Origin: Nocardia arthritidis
GTDB taxonomy: Bacteria; Actinomycetota; Actinomycetes; Mycobacteriales; Mycobacteriaceae
Assembly (NCBI RefSeq): GCF_011801145.1
Contig: NZ_CP046172.1
Location: forward strand, 1,302,001-1,366,000
Length of the DNA stretch: 64,000 nt
Direction: 5' to 3'
Shown here in pieces: positions 9,001-18,393 of this stretch. The first letter of the stretch is position 1, and each line of letters opens with the position of its first letter. A model generated the notes under the pieces. That model had not been told where the DNA came from, ran no database searches, and was given only the letters and a program-made list of their open reading frames with translations. The position numbers and the translations under genes were made by a program.

Positions 9001-9167
9001 CGCCGACCCTCCCTCCCTCGAAGTCAACCCCCACAACACTATGGGCATCAGACCGATAGCCAGTGAATATGGTGCACGATCGGCGTCGCGAAGCCGCGCA
9101 AGGGGCGCACTCGGCGTCCCCGTGCGCGAGTTCCGCGGCTGCTGCCCGGGTCGATTAAGCTCGCGCC

Positions 9168-9728
9168 GTGGATACTCCGCTGCGGCTAGAGGTGATCGTG
9201 GCCAGCGTCCGGCCCGAGCGTTTCGCTCCGGTCGTCGCCGAATGGTTCCTGCGCACGGTGCGGCAGCGGCCCGAATTCGATACGGGCGTCATCGATCTGA
9301 TCGATACGCCGCTGCCCACCGACCTCACCGAAACACCCGAGGTCGCGGACTATCGGGCGCGGTTGGCCGCCGCCGACGCCTTCGTGGCGATCACCTCGGA
9401 GTACAACCACGGGTATCCGGCGGCATTGAAGACCGCGTTCGACACCGCGAAACACGAATGGCGGGCCAAGCCGATCGGATTCGTGGCGTACGGCGGGCTC
9501 TCCGGTGGTCTGCGCGCCGTCGAACAGCTGCGTCAGGTGGTCGCCGAAATACATATGGTCTCGATCCGCGAGACCGTCAGCTTCCATCAGGCCAAGCGGC
9601 AATTCGACGCTCGCGGCGAGACCTCGGACGGCGCCGCGATCGATGCATCGGCCCGCATGCTGCGTCAATTGGCTTGGTGGGCACGCACTTTGCGCGAGGC
9701 CCGGGTGAAAGATCCTTACCCGGGCTGA
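9168..9728 (+). CDS. NAD(P)H-dependent FMN reductase
   Basis: 186 residues from a GTG. It has the flavodoxin-like fold of the FMN_red family, with an N-terminal phosphate-binding loop 'IVASVRPERFAP' and the signature 'SEYNHGYPAALKTAFD' that stacks the flavin. It reduces free or bound FMN or small quinone-like substrates. Its stop is only 3 nt from the eccE stop on the other strand, so the two genes converge with no room for a terminator. Confidence 0.92.
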   Translation: MDTPLRLEVIVASVRPERFAPVVAEWFLRTVRQRPEFDTGVIDLIDTPLPTDLTETPEVADYRARLAAADAFVAITSEYNHGYPAALKTAFDTAKHEWRAKPIGFVAYGGLSGGLRAVEQLRQVVAEIHMVSIRETVSFHQAKRQFDARGETSDGAAIDASARMLRQLAWWARTLREARVKDPYPG

Positions 9729-9731
9729 CAT

Positions 9732-11381
9732 TCAGTTCGGGCTGCCCGCCAGCTGCCTGCGCCCGCGCGGCTGGCCGATATAGGTGGCCTCGCGCGGAAT
9801 GGATACCAGGGTCAGATCCACTTGCGCTGTGCCCGTTCGCAATACGACATGATTGCCGATCGCGCCCGGCTGATGGACCGACAGATCCGGCCGGGTCGCG
9901 GGCCAGCCCATCGGATCACCGGTGACGTAGATGGTGGTGACACCGGCGTGCGGCGCGGGCGCGAGCACACCGTCCACCACCGTGGCCGTGAATCCCGCAT
10001 CGGACTGGTGGGTTTCGACCGCGATGGTCAGCCGCTCCGGATTGCCGATGGTGGTGACCAGATTTTCCCAGGCATGCGCCCGGTCGGTACGGATGAGGAT
10101 GCGCTCGCCGACCGCGAGCGCGCGGAACACCAGCTGCTGCGCCAGGTACAGCTCACCCGCCACGTACACGGTGGAGATACCGGTGCCGACGATGCGCACC
10201 GCGACGCCGTTGCCCTCGTCGTCCGAGCCGATCAGCTGGCCGCAGCCGGAGGACGGCAGGTGCAGCGCGCCGACTACCTCGATCGGGTATTCGATGGTCG
10301 GCACGGTGCCGTCCAGATCGGGCACCGCGATCGGCAGGTGGGCCAGCAGCCCGTCGCGGTGACGTCCGTTCATCGACACCATGCCCTTGAGCTTGCCGCG
10401 TTCCGGCAGCTCCCGTGCGGTGAGCCGCCAGGCCGCGCCGATGCACACCGTCTCCGCGGAACTGCCCGGCCGCAGCCGGACCGCGACCGAGGTGCCGCGC
10501 GACGGCGCAACCCACAGCTGCGCAAGCAGATCCGAGCCGAGTCGCTTGGGATCGACGGCGCTGCCGATATTGACGCTGTTGCCGATCTCGGCATAGCGCC
10601 AGCGATGCGTGAGCGCCCGCGGATCGTAGCCGCCGGTGATCTGCAGGACCGCCTTGCGAATTTCCGGCGCGGTGAGCACGCGGGCATAGCAGTCGGCGTC
10701 CTCCAGCGCGCGAACGATCCGCTGCGTCGCGATGGTCACCGCGCGCGACGCGCCCTCGTCGCCGCCGCCGCGCCGGGCCGCGGCCTCCGGACAGACCAGC
10801 GCATCGAAGCTGATGGCCAGCCACACCGTGCGATGCGCGGTGGCGGGCAACGGGCCGAGCAGCGATTCGTAGATCGGTCCGGCCGGAGTGCCGGAGCGGC
10901 TGCGGTGGCCGTGGCTGATGATGTCGATGCCGCTGAGCAGAATGTCGTGCTGGTTCAGGCATTTCGCCAGTTCCGGCAGCGGAAGCAGATGTGAGGCGTG
11001 CACGGTCGTCCGGCCGATTCTGGTGAGCCCGCCCTTCGGCGCGAGCACCTCGACAACGGTCACCACCCGGCTGCCGTCCCAGTACAACCCGAGCGAACGG
11101 CCGTCGGCGCCGCGGAAGTCGACGGTGTCGCCGAGCTCGTAATCGCCCCTTGTCACATAGCGCCACGCGGTGCCGATCCAATCGAGCACGGTGCGCTTGG
11201 CGATGGGGATCAGCGGCAGCAGCGCCGCGACGATTCCGATGGCGAGCGCGGGCAGCGGGCCGAGCCCCCCGATCAATGCGCCCGCACCGGCCACGAGCCC
11301 GATCACCTGCGCCACCAGCAGATTCGGCAGCGAGATGCGCCCGAGGAGCGGTCGAGGTCCCGCCCCGACAGGTTCGGCCAT
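9732..11381 (-). CDS. eccE: Type VII secretion protein EccE
   Basis: 549 residues from the ATG at 11381. Two adjacent N-terminal TM helices (about 18-65, 'LLVAQVIGLVAGAGALI' and 'ALAIGIVAALLPLIPIA') are followed by a long extracytoplasmic domain, the EccE layout. EccE sits at the periphery of the ESX membrane complex with EccB, EccC and EccD. M. tuberculosis ESX-4 has no eccE, so its presence here beside eccB marks the fuller version of ESX-4 known from other actinobacteria. It diverges from eccB across 112 bp. Confidence 0.85.
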   Translation of the reverse strand: MAEPVGAGPRPLLGRISLPNLLVAQVIGLVAGAGALIGGLGPLPALAIGIVAALLPLIPIAKRTVLDWIGTAWRYVTRGDYELGDTVDFRGADGRSLGLYWDGSRVVTVVEVLAPKGGLTRIGRTTVHASHLLPLPELAKCLNQHDILLSGIDIISHGHRSRSGTPAGPIYESLLGPLPATAHRTVWLAISFDALVCPEAAARRGGGDEGASRAVTIATQRIVRALEDADCYARVLTAPEIRKAVLQITGGYDPRALTHRWRYAEIGNSVNIGSAVDPKRLGSDLLAQLWVAPSRGTSVAVRLRPGSSAETVCIGAAWRLTARELPERGKLKGMVSMNGRHRDGLLAHLPIAVPDLDGTVPTIEYPIEVVGALHLPSSGCGQLIGSDDEGNGVAVRIVGTGISTVYVAGELYLAQQLVFRALAVGERILIRTDRAHAWENLVTTIGNPERLTIAVETHQSDAGFTATVVDGVLAPAPHAGVTTIYVTGDPMGWPATRPDLSVHQPGAIGNHVVLRTGTAQVDLTLVSIPREATYIGQPRGRRQLAGSPN

Positions 11382-11493
11382 CGTTGTCCCCCAAGTACCC
11401 GGGCCCGACCGTTTCCTGGCGGTCGAGCTGAACAAGAGTCCTCGGGAACTGTACTGTGTTCGGCGAACGCGAGCACTGTTCGGGGGAGGAATA

Positions 11494-12978
11494 ATGCCTT
11501 CAAAACCCACCACCCGGTGGCAGGTGAGCGGCTACCGATTCCTGGTGCGCCGCATGGAACACGCCCTGGTCCGCCGGGACGTGCGAATGCTGCACGATCC
11601 GATGCGCTCCCAGTCGCGTGCCTACGCGGCGGGGTTGATCATGGCGTTCGTCGTGCTCGCCGGATGCGGCGTGCTCGCACTGCTGCGGCCGCAGGACAAG
11701 ATCGGCAGCCACACGATCCTGATCGGCAAGGATTCCGGCACGGCGTACGCGGTGATCGACGGCGTGGTGCATCCCGCGCTCAACCTCTCATCGGCCAAGC
11801 TCGCCGCGAACAAGGCGGAGGGCCCGGTCACCGTCAAGGAGTCCGAGCTCGGCAGCAAACCCCTCGGCTCGCTCATCGGCATCCCCGGCGCACCCGGTGC
11901 GATCCACTTCGACAAGGACGGCAAGGGGCAGACGTGGACGGTCTGCGACGCCCCGAAGGGTGACACCGGAACCGACCGCGTGGTGACGGTGATCGTCGGC
12001 GGCATCGAGCTCGGGGACAAGGCGTCGAATCTGCCGAAGGACAAGGCGCTGCTGGTGCAGGGCAAGGATTCGGTCTACCTGATCTACAACAACCGGCGCG
12101 CCCGCGTGAATATGAAGGATCCGGCCGTCACCTACGCGCTCAACCTCGCGAACGCGACGCCGCGCCCGATCAGCGAAGGGCTGCTGAACGCGATTCCGGA
12201 GTACCCGGCGATCGAGCCGCCGACGCTCACCGATGGCGGTGGCGTTCCGACCTACGCCATCAACGGCCACCGCATCGGTGACGTCGTCCAGGTCACCACC
12301 AGCGTCGGCACCACGGAGAATTACGCGGTATTGCGCGATGGGTTGCAGAAGGTTTCGCCGTTCACCGCGGAACTCATTCGCGCCGCCAACCCGCCCTCGT
12401 CCACCAACTCGATGATCGACTCGAGCACGCTCGCCAAAATCAGCCAATTGCAAACGCTGAAGGTGGACACCTACCCGGAGGTCGCACCGCAGCTGATCAG
12501 CGCCAGGGAAGCCCCGGACAGCTGCATCTCGTGGAAGCCCAAAACGGCCGTCGCCAAGGACTCCTCCGGCGATCGCGCCGAATTGACGGTGATCACCGGC
12601 GTGAACCTGCCGCTGGCCGATAACGCGAAACCGCTCACGCTGGCGCAGTCCAACAACAAGGGCCTGCTCGCCGACCAGTTCTACATGAAGCCGGGCACCG
12701 GAGCGTACGTGCAGACCACCGGCATCGAGCCGGACAGCCGCCGCAAGGACAGCATTTTCTACATCGCCGACACCGGCGTCCGCTTCGGCATCAAGAACAC
12801 CGATTCGGCGAAAGCCCTGGGCCTGGAGGACGTTCAACCCGAGCCCGCCCCGTACCCGATCGTCGGCCTGATCGCCATCGGCCCGACCCTCGGCCGCGAG
12901 GAGGCCCTGGTCGCCCACGACGGCGTCGCCGCCGACCCCAACCCCGGCAAAACCCTGGTCGCCGACCCGAAGAAGTAG
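11494..12978 (+). CDS. eccB: Type VII secretion protein EccB (ESX-4 type)
   Basis: 494 residues from an ATG with GGAGG 5 nt upstream. The EccB hallmark N terminus 'TTRWQVSGYRFLVRRMEHALVRRD' is cytosolic. One TM at about 47-67 follows, then the large repeat-containing extracytoplasmic domain rich in 'D-G-x-x-Y-x-V' motifs. EccB is a core component of the ESX membrane complex. The gene runs in the same direction as rplM, as eccB4 does in M. tuberculosis. Confidence 0.95.
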   Translation: MPSKPTTRWQVSGYRFLVRRMEHALVRRDVRMLHDPMRSQSRAYAAGLIMAFVVLAGCGVLALLRPQDKIGSHTILIGKDSGTAYAVIDGVVHPALNLSSAKLAANKAEGPVTVKESELGSKPLGSLIGIPGAPGAIHFDKDGKGQTWTVCDAPKGDTGTDRVVTVIVGGIELGDKASNLPKDKALLVQGKDSVYLIYNNRRARVNMKDPAVTYALNLANATPRPISEGLLNAIPEYPAIEPPTLTDGGGVPTYAINGHRIGDVVQVTTSVGTTENYAVLRDGLQKVSPFTAELIRAANPPSSTNSMIDSSTLAKISQLQTLKVDTYPEVAPQLISAREAPDSCISWKPKTAVAKDSSGDRAELTVITGVNLPLADNAKPLTLAQSNNKGLLADQFYMKPGTGAYVQTTGIEPDSRRKDSIFYIADTGVRFGIKNTDSAKALGLEDVQPEPAPYPIVGLIAIGPTLGREEALVAHDGVAADPNPGKTLVADPKK

Positions 12979-12998
12979 TGCTTTTCTTCGGAGCTGCT

Positions 12999-13041
12999 TC
13001 GAACCGGCTTTGCCTTTCGGCACTGCCGTAATCCGGTTCGA
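12999..13041 (+). terminator. Hairpin downstream of eccB
   Basis: TCGAACCGG and CCGGTTCGA form a perfect 9-bp stem about 20 nt after the eccB stop, with a 25-nt loop and a short A-rich tail (GAAAAA). It is a plausible factor-assisted terminator. Confidence 0.5.
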
Positions 13042-13291
13042 GAAAAATGCGATTCGATGGAACCGCCGACGGTGTCGGCGCGTCAATGTATGTGACGGAA
13101 CAGCTTTCGGATCTGATCAGCTCCTGCTGACTCGATGCGTCGGATGAGCCGTTGCAAGACAACAGGTTTCGAGCTTCGGGGGAATGATGCGCGGGCGGCT
13201 GCCACCGGGATTGGGGAGCGGGCACTCCCCAACCCCGGAACCACACGCAGGTGCGGTTGTCGGCAGATCACGACTCAGGACGAACGATTCC
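13042..13291. other. Non-coding stretch before the small secreted-protein locus
   Basis: No convincing gene. From 13215 it carries the first copy of a motif (GGAGCGGGCACTCC) that recurs at 13408; see the duplication entry. The rest shows nothing I recognise. Confidence 0.5.
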
Positions 13292-13500
13292 ATGAAACAC
13301 ATCCGCAGGCCGATCGCTGCGCTGGCAATGGTACCCGCATCGGCCATCGCCGCAGCGGTGCTCGTATAGGAGCGACGTCGGCACCTGCGGCATAGACCCG
13401 GGGGCTCGGAGCGGGCACTCCTGATTCCCCGGTGAACACCGTGATTTCGCGGTGTTCGATACACCCGATGAAGGAAAATCCATGAAACACATCCGCAAGT
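13215..13500 (+). repeat. Tandem duplication of an upstream region plus signal-peptide start (period ~190 bp)
   Basis: GGAGCGGGCACTCC occurs at 13215 and 13408 (193 bp apart), and CCATGAAACACATCCGCA occurs around the two start codons at 13292 and 13482 (190 bp apart). The sequence between is diverged. This points to an old tandem duplication of promoter/leader plus gene start. Confidence 0.65.
13292..13369 (+). pseudogene. Signal-peptide remnant, truncated copy of the next gene
   Basis: A 25-residue ORF beginning 'MKHIR', the same five residues as the secreted protein 190 bp downstream. It continues with an alanine-rich hydrophobic stretch and then stops at TAG. It looks like a duplicated 5' end whose mature domain has been lost. 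It could be expressed as a short peptide, but I see no independent evidence for that. Confidence 0.55.
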
Positions 13501-13811
13501 CCATTGTCGCCACACTGATCGTATTCGCGTCCGGTGCGATCGCGTTCGCAACTCCGCAGGTCGCCGCCGCGGTCCCGGCCGCGGATACCGTCGGTGCGGT
13601 GCAACTGGCCGAGTACGGCGGCAATTGCACAGCCGGTGACAACCTGGGCGACAAGGCCGACTCGTTCATTTCTCGTTGCCGAAAGGGTTCGATCAGAAGG
13701 GAATTCCCGGGTCAGCTGCTGCAGGCGACACTGGGCGAAATCAAGAAGGGCACCAGCGCCGACTACAAGAAGGCATGGAAACTGCTCAACGACAATCGAT
13801 TCAAGAAGTGA
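13482..13811 (+). CDS. Small secreted basic protein, possible toxin-like C-terminal domain
   Basis: 109 residues from the ATG at 13482, with AAGGA 6 nt upstream. A Sec signal peptide covers about residues 1-30 (K-H-I-R-K, hydrophobic core, A-A-A cleavage region). The mature part has two Cys (in 'GGNCTAG' and 'SRCRKG') and a lysine/arginine-rich C-terminal half with 'SIRREFP', 'TLGEIKKG' and 'AWKLLNDNRFKK'. That C-terminal style resembles small basic domains at the ends of polymorphic toxins, but I cannot name a family. A DUF4288 gene follows 13 bp downstream, the spacing of a toxin-immunity pair. The role is inference. Confidence 0.75.
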   Translation: MKHIRKSIVATLIVFASGAIAFATPQVAAAVPAADTVGAVQLAEYGGNCTAGDNLGDKADSFISRCRKGSIRREFPGQLLQATLGEIKKGTSADYKKAWKLLNDNRFKK

Positions 13812-13824
13812 CCAGGAGGAAGCA

Positions 13825-14160
13825 ATGGTGAGTCGGAGTCCGTACATCGCGGTCGTCGTCTATGAGTCGACCTCGGATTCGCCCGGCTACGAGCCGATGT
13901 ACCAGGAGGACTTCGTCTTGCTGTACGCCGGTTCGGAGGATGAGGCGCGCAAGCTGGCGCACGAGGCCGCGGTAGCGCAGGAGACGACCTACGAGAACGA
14001 GCGTGGCGAGTTGATCAAGGTCTCGCTCAAGCATGTTGTCGATGTGAACCAGTCGCTTACCGACGATCTGTCGAAGGGGGGCGATCTGTACTCGCGGCAT
14101 TTCCGGGATTACGAATCCTATCGCCGGATCGAATCGCTACTGGGGGATGCTGAGCTCTGA
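13825..14160 (+). CDS. DUF4288 protein, candidate immunity partner
   Basis: 111 residues from an ATG with AGGAGGA 5 nt upstream. The DUF4288 pattern is recognisable: an N-terminal beta strand 'YIAVVVYES', 'EDFVLLYAGSEDEARKLA', 'YENERGELIKVSLKHVVDV', and 'DLYSRHFRD' near the end. It has no signal peptide and so is cytosolic. It is acidic overall, in contrast with the basic secreted protein just upstream and certainly co-transcribed with it. Acidic cytosolic partner plus basic secreted product is what a toxin-immunity pair looks like. Direct evidence is absent. Confidence 0.8.
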   Translation: MVSRSPYIAVVVYESTSDSPGYEPMYQEDFVLLYAGSEDEARKLAHEAAVAQETTYENERGELIKVSLKHVVDVNQSLTDDLSKGGDLYSRHFRDYESYRRIESLLGDAEL

Positions 14161-14184
14161 ACGTCGTCGCGACGGTGGCCCAGC

Positions 14185-14219
14185 CTCCCGCTGCCGGTTC
14201 GACGAACCGGCAGCGGGAG
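14185..14219 (+). terminator. Strong hairpin terminator after the DUF4288 gene
   Basis: A perfect 15-bp stem (CTCCCGCTGCCGGTT with its complement) and a 5-nt loop CGACG, 25 nt after the DUF4288 stop. It has no T-tract. It separates the two-gene cassette from the polyamine synthase gene. Confidence 0.75.
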
Positions 14220-14277
14220 CTGGATCGTGGCGGTCCCGCCTGGCGTCGGGTAGAGGTGCGGCGACTATCGTGGCTGG

Positions 14278-15926
14278 GTGAGCGACTTCGACCATTCCGA
14301 ACCCGAGGTACCGATCGAGCAGGTCGGAGCGGTTGTCGCGGCGGCCGGGGTGGGTGGGCGGCCGCTCAGGGAGGTCGTCCGTGCGTTGGCGGTGGGGGAG
14401 CACACGCTTGCGGAACTGGTTCGATCGCTCGGAGTGCCACGGCGCAGCGTCGAGGAGGTTCTGTCGGCGCTGGGGGAAGATCTGTCGCGGACGGGCGAGA
14501 GCTTCCGGTTGGATGCGAGCCGGGTCGACGACTATGCGGTGCGATTCGATTTCGCGCAGCTCGAGCGGACGGCGCAGGTGGATCCGCTCGCGGCGCGACT
14601 GGCCGCGCACGCGGAGACGGTTCGGCTCATCGAGGAGCTGATCGAGCGGGCGCCCGCCGCCCGCCAGGATATCGACCACGTCTCCGCCACCGCCGAAACC
14701 GTTGTGCGACGGGCGCTTTGGCTGGAATCGACCTTCGACACCCGCGGCGCACACGTGCTCTTCGTCGGCGATCACGACCTCACCTCCATCGCCACCGCAC
14801 TGATCTGCCGCGACGCGCAGATCACCGTGGTCGACCTGGATGAGCGGATCCTGGAATTCATCGCCGGCGAGGCGGCCCGGCTCGGCGTCGCCGCCCGCTG
14901 CCTGTTCGGTGATTTCCGCCTCGGATTCCCCACGGCGGCAACCGGATTCGCCGATCTAGTGGTGACCGATCCGCCGTATACCCCCGAAGGGGTGAAGCTG
15001 TTCCTCGCCCGCGGGCTGGAAGGTCTTGGCGACAAAGAGAATTCACGCCTCTTGCTGGCGTACGGATTCAGCGCGCGCCAACCCGCACTGGGACTCAAGG
15101 TGCAGAACGCGATTCGCGAACTGCACCTGACCGTCGAGGCGATGCTGCCCAGATTCAACCGATACCTGGGCGCACAGGCCGTCGGCAGCGCCGCCGACTG
15201 GTACGCGCTGCGGCCGACATCCAAGAGTTGGCGCACACTGGATTCCGCCGCGGCCGCGAACATCTACACCCACGGCCCCCAATCCCTCGAAGGCGCATCG
15301 GGCCTCCCCGATGACATTGCGAAATACCTACTGGCCCAATCGGATCAGCCGATCCTGGTAGGCGACGGCTGGTCGACGACGCACACCGCCGAACACCCGA
15401 AACTCACCCTCGCCACCCTCCTCGCAAAGGGCATCCCGCCAGTCCACGGCCGCCGCGGCCCCATCGACCTCGTCGCGGACCTCTCCAAGGATCCAGGCGC
15501 CTGGCTACTGCGCGTCCTGCTCGCGGCCAACTGCCGAAACATCGTCGCGGTAGTCCCCGACACCCACCCCGACCTGCGCGGCCAAGCCCTGAAATCATTG
15601 ATATCAACCAAATTCCGTCTCCGAGTCGAACACGCCACCCCACGCCCAGGCTTCGCAATCGTCCACGCCGAATCCACCACCCCACCACCCCCGCCGACGC
15701 AACGGTCTCCGACCTCCTCCACCGCGCCCACGGCAAAATCGGCAACGCCTGGCGCGAAGCCCTCATCCGCCACGCCCCCACCGCCCTGACCAAACGCCAA
15801 GCAAAAGACCTAATCCAAGCCACCACCCCAGCCCCCCTGCTCGCCCTCCCCCTGATCGAACTCCCACGCCACGACATCGCCACAGTATTGGCCGACGTGC
15901 GCACCTCAGCCCAGGCCGCCCATTGA
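14278..15926 (+). CDS. BpsA-family branched polyamine (bis-aminopropyl spermidine) synthase, apparent frameshift near the 3' end
   Basis: Starts at GTG 14278. An N-terminal winged-helix region (to about 90) is followed by a Rossmann aminopropyl/methyltransferase-like domain with 'VLFVGDHDLTSIATAL', 'VVDLDERILEFI' and the catalytic-type 'VTDPPYTPEG'. The family transfers aminopropyl groups to make branched polyamines. As read, the frame passes 15692 into a low-complexity P/T/S tail and stops at 15789. Adding one C to the CCCCC run at 15688-15692 restores about 75 further natural-looking residues ('DLLHRAHGKIGNAWREALI...') ending at 15926. So there is a one-base deletion, real or a sequencing error. 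Confidence 0.8.
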
Positions 15927-16021
15927 GCTGAGATCGCCGAAACGGCTACCCCGCAATCCGATTGGATGTTCACGGATCGGAGCGTTCAGCTGTACCAGAT
16001 CGGCATTCGCGGGCCGATCGT

Positions 16022-16699
16022 TCAGGATCGGGGTCCTTGCCAGGCGAATTGAGTAGACCAGGTAATCCCTGCCGTACGGTCCACCAACGTCAATTCGAAG
16101 TCCTGGGAAGAGATATCGGCGCCGAGCGGCACAGGGTATTGGAATACAGCTCGCACCTGGGTCGCCGACGTATTGACAGAAGGCGACATTTGTATCGACC
16201 CGGCACTCGATCGCAGCATGGCGTCGACCTCGTACTCCCACATCGAGGGCGCGTCAGCGGCGGCCACCGCCGCTACATAACTGACCTCGAAACCGATTGG
16301 GTCCAACGTGATCGGCGAAACCCACGACTGGATCGAACTGCCCGCCTCGGCGACGAACACCGGATCGGTCAGCATGGCCAACCTCCCATCAGAAGCATCG
16401 ACCGGCGCGTCGACACGCGCACTGAGCGGCCAGGAGAATCCCGCCGTCCACGACACACCGGCGGTTTGGTCATCAATCGACAACTCGACTTCCATCGGCT
16501 CCACGCTCGGATCGAAATCCGACAAGGTGAAGGTTGTTTTGGCATGCGTCTCTCCAGCATGCTTCGCCCATCCCACCTCGGTTTCCTTGCCCTCGACTCG
16601 AACCGTCGCCGTGGCCGCATAATTCAACAACGACGGCGCCGAATCGTCGACCGCCAATGCCTCCAGCGAAAACCGCAGCCTGTCGGCTGCCAGGAGGAA
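16022..16699 (-). pseudogene. 3' part of an unknown two-repeat gene split by IS21
   Basis: 225 residues of open frame from the IS boundary to the stop at 16022. The protein holds the rest of repeat 1 and all of repeat 2 of an internally duplicated beta-rich domain: repeat 1 ends 'DDQTAGVSWTAGFSW' and repeat 2 ends 'DRTAGITWSTQFAW'. No signal peptide or known domain is recognised. The 5' part lies beyond the IS at 19293-19445, and the two join in frame as GAA|TTC. Apparent start codons at 16765 lie inside the insertion sequence and are not native. Function unknown. Confidence 0.8.
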
Positions 16700-16718
16700 G
16701 GGACCACTTCGGAGCCGG

Positions 16719-16798
16719 TTTTGCCATGAGTATGGGACCACCCTGTTTGCCACTGATGGGACCACCTGACTAGCGGTTTTGCCAGTTATGGGACCACC
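16719..16798 (+). repeat. Three direct repeats at the IS21 left end
   Basis: Copies at about 16719-16742, 16745-16766 and 16775-16798 share TTTGCCA, a variable spacer and ATGGGACCACC. A single inverted copy is near the right end. They are probably transposase (IstA) binding sites. Confidence 0.75.
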
Positions 16799-16845
16799 CG
16801 GCGTGGCTTCGGGGCTTCCGGTCGCTCGGCCGCTGTATTGGCCAG

Positions 16846-18393
16846 ATGAGCTACCGGGAGGTTTCGGTGATCGAGATCAGGGAGATGCTGCGGCTATGGC
16901 TGCAGGGTCGCGGCTTGCGGGAGGTGGCCCGGCTGTCGGGCACTGACCGCAAGACGGTGCGCCGGTATGTCGAGCGAGCGCAGTCGTGTGGCGTGGACCG
17001 CGACGAGGGTGTGGAGCAGTTGACCGATGAGCTGCTGGCGGCGGTGATCGCCGGGGTTCGCAGGTCTCGACCGAACGGTAAGAGCGATGTGTGGGAGACA
17101 CTCGCCGGTCAGTCCGAGCAGATCAAACAATGGCTGGATCAGGGCCTGACCCTGACCAAGATTCATATTCTGCTGGCCCGCCGTGGCGTGGTGGTGTCGT
17201 ATCGGACGTTGAACCGTTACGCCACAACGGAATTGGGGTTCGGGAAGCGGCGCACGACCGTGCGGGTGGCCGACTGCGAACCCGGTGCGGAAGTGCAGGT
17301 CGACTTCGGCCGGCTCGGGTTGCTGACCGACGTCGAGGGCCGTCGCCGGGTGGTGAAGGGTCTGATCTTCACCGCGGTGTATTCGCGGCACATGTTCGTC
17401 TTCCCGACCTACCGGGAAACACTCAACGACGTCATCGCCGGATTCGAAGCGGCGTGGGTGTTCTTCGACGGTGTGTTCGCTGTCGCGATCCCGGACAATA
17501 TGAAAGCCATCGTCGACCGGGCGAACGCGACAGATCCCCGGTTGAACGATTCGTTCCGCGAATATGCCGAGTCTCGTGGGTTCGTGGTTGATCCGGCGCG
17601 GATCCGCAGCCCGCAGGACAAGCCCCGCGTCGAACGCTGTGTTCCTTACGCACGGTCGAATTTCTTTGCCGGAGAACAATTCCGAGACCTGGCCGACTGC
17701 CGGGAACGCGCGCAGCGGTGGTGCCGGGAGACCGCGGGAATGAGAATACATGGCACCACGCGACTACGTCCGGCCGAAGTGTTCACCACCGACGAGCACC
17801 CGAAGCTGAAACCGTTGCCCGACACTGCCTTCGATATTCCGACCTGGGTGAACCCGAAGGTCGCCCCGGACCGGCATGTTCAGATTTGTCAGGCGCTCTA
17901 CAGCATTCCCGGTGATCTCGTCGGGCAGCGCCTGTCCGCCCGCGTCGACTCGCAGACGGTGAAGCTCTACTTCCGTGGCGAGTTGATCAAGGTCCACCCC
18001 CGAGTCGGAGCCGGTCGCCGCCAAACCGATCCGGCCGACCTGCCCAGCGAGCTCACCGCCTATGCGATGCGAGACCTGAATACGTTGCAACGCAAAGCAT
18101 TCGATCACGGCGCTCATGTCGGTTCCTATGCGGCGGCGGTCCTCGAGCATCCACTGCCCTGGACGAAGATGCGGCAGGTCTACCGGCTGCTCGGGCTGGT
18201 GCGCCGCCACGGCGCCGACGCCGTCGACGATGCCTGCCGCCGAGCACTGGACGCCGAGGTCGTCGACGTCGGCGTCATCGACCGCATGCTCACCCGCGCC
18301 ACCACCGGTCAGCAGCTGACGCTGCTGCCGCCACCGGCTCCGTCCCGGTTCGTCCGTTCCACCACCGATTTCGCGGTCAGGAGGCCGTCATGA
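16846..18393 (+). CDS. istA: IS21 transposase IstA
   Basis: 515 residues. The N-terminal helix-turn-helix ('GRGLREVARLSGTDRKTVRRYVER') binds the element ends. The DDE integrase core shows 'VQVDFGRLG' (first Asp), 'VAIPDNMKAIV' (second Asp) and 'KPRVERCVPYAR' (Glu). The C terminus is basic. All three catalytic residues are present and the frame is intact. Its stop overlaps the istB start (ATGA), so IstB is made by translational coupling. Confidence 0.95.
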   Translation: MSYREVSVIEIREMLRLWLQGRGLREVARLSGTDRKTVRRYVERAQSCGVDRDEGVEQLTDELLAAVIAGVRRSRPNGKSDVWETLAGQSEQIKQWLDQGLTLTKIHILLARRGVVVSYRTLNRYATTELGFGKRRTTVRVADCEPGAEVQVDFGRLGLLTDVEGRRRVVKGLIFTAVYSRHMFVFPTYRETLNDVIAGFEAAWVFFDGVFAVAIPDNMKAIVDRANATDPRLNDSFREYAESRGFVVDPARIRSPQDKPRVERCVPYARSNFFAGEQFRDLADCRERAQRWCRETAGMRIHGTTRLRPAEVFTTDEHPKLKPLPDTAFDIPTWVNPKVAPDRHVQICQALYSIPGDLVGQRLSARVDSQTVKLYFRGELIKVHPRVGAGRRQTDPADLPSELTAYAMRDLNTLQRKAFDHGAHVGSYAAAVLEHPLPWTKMRQVYRLLGLVRRHGADAVDDACRRALDAEVVDVGVIDRMLTRATTGQQLTLLPPPAPSRFVRSTTDFAVRRPS

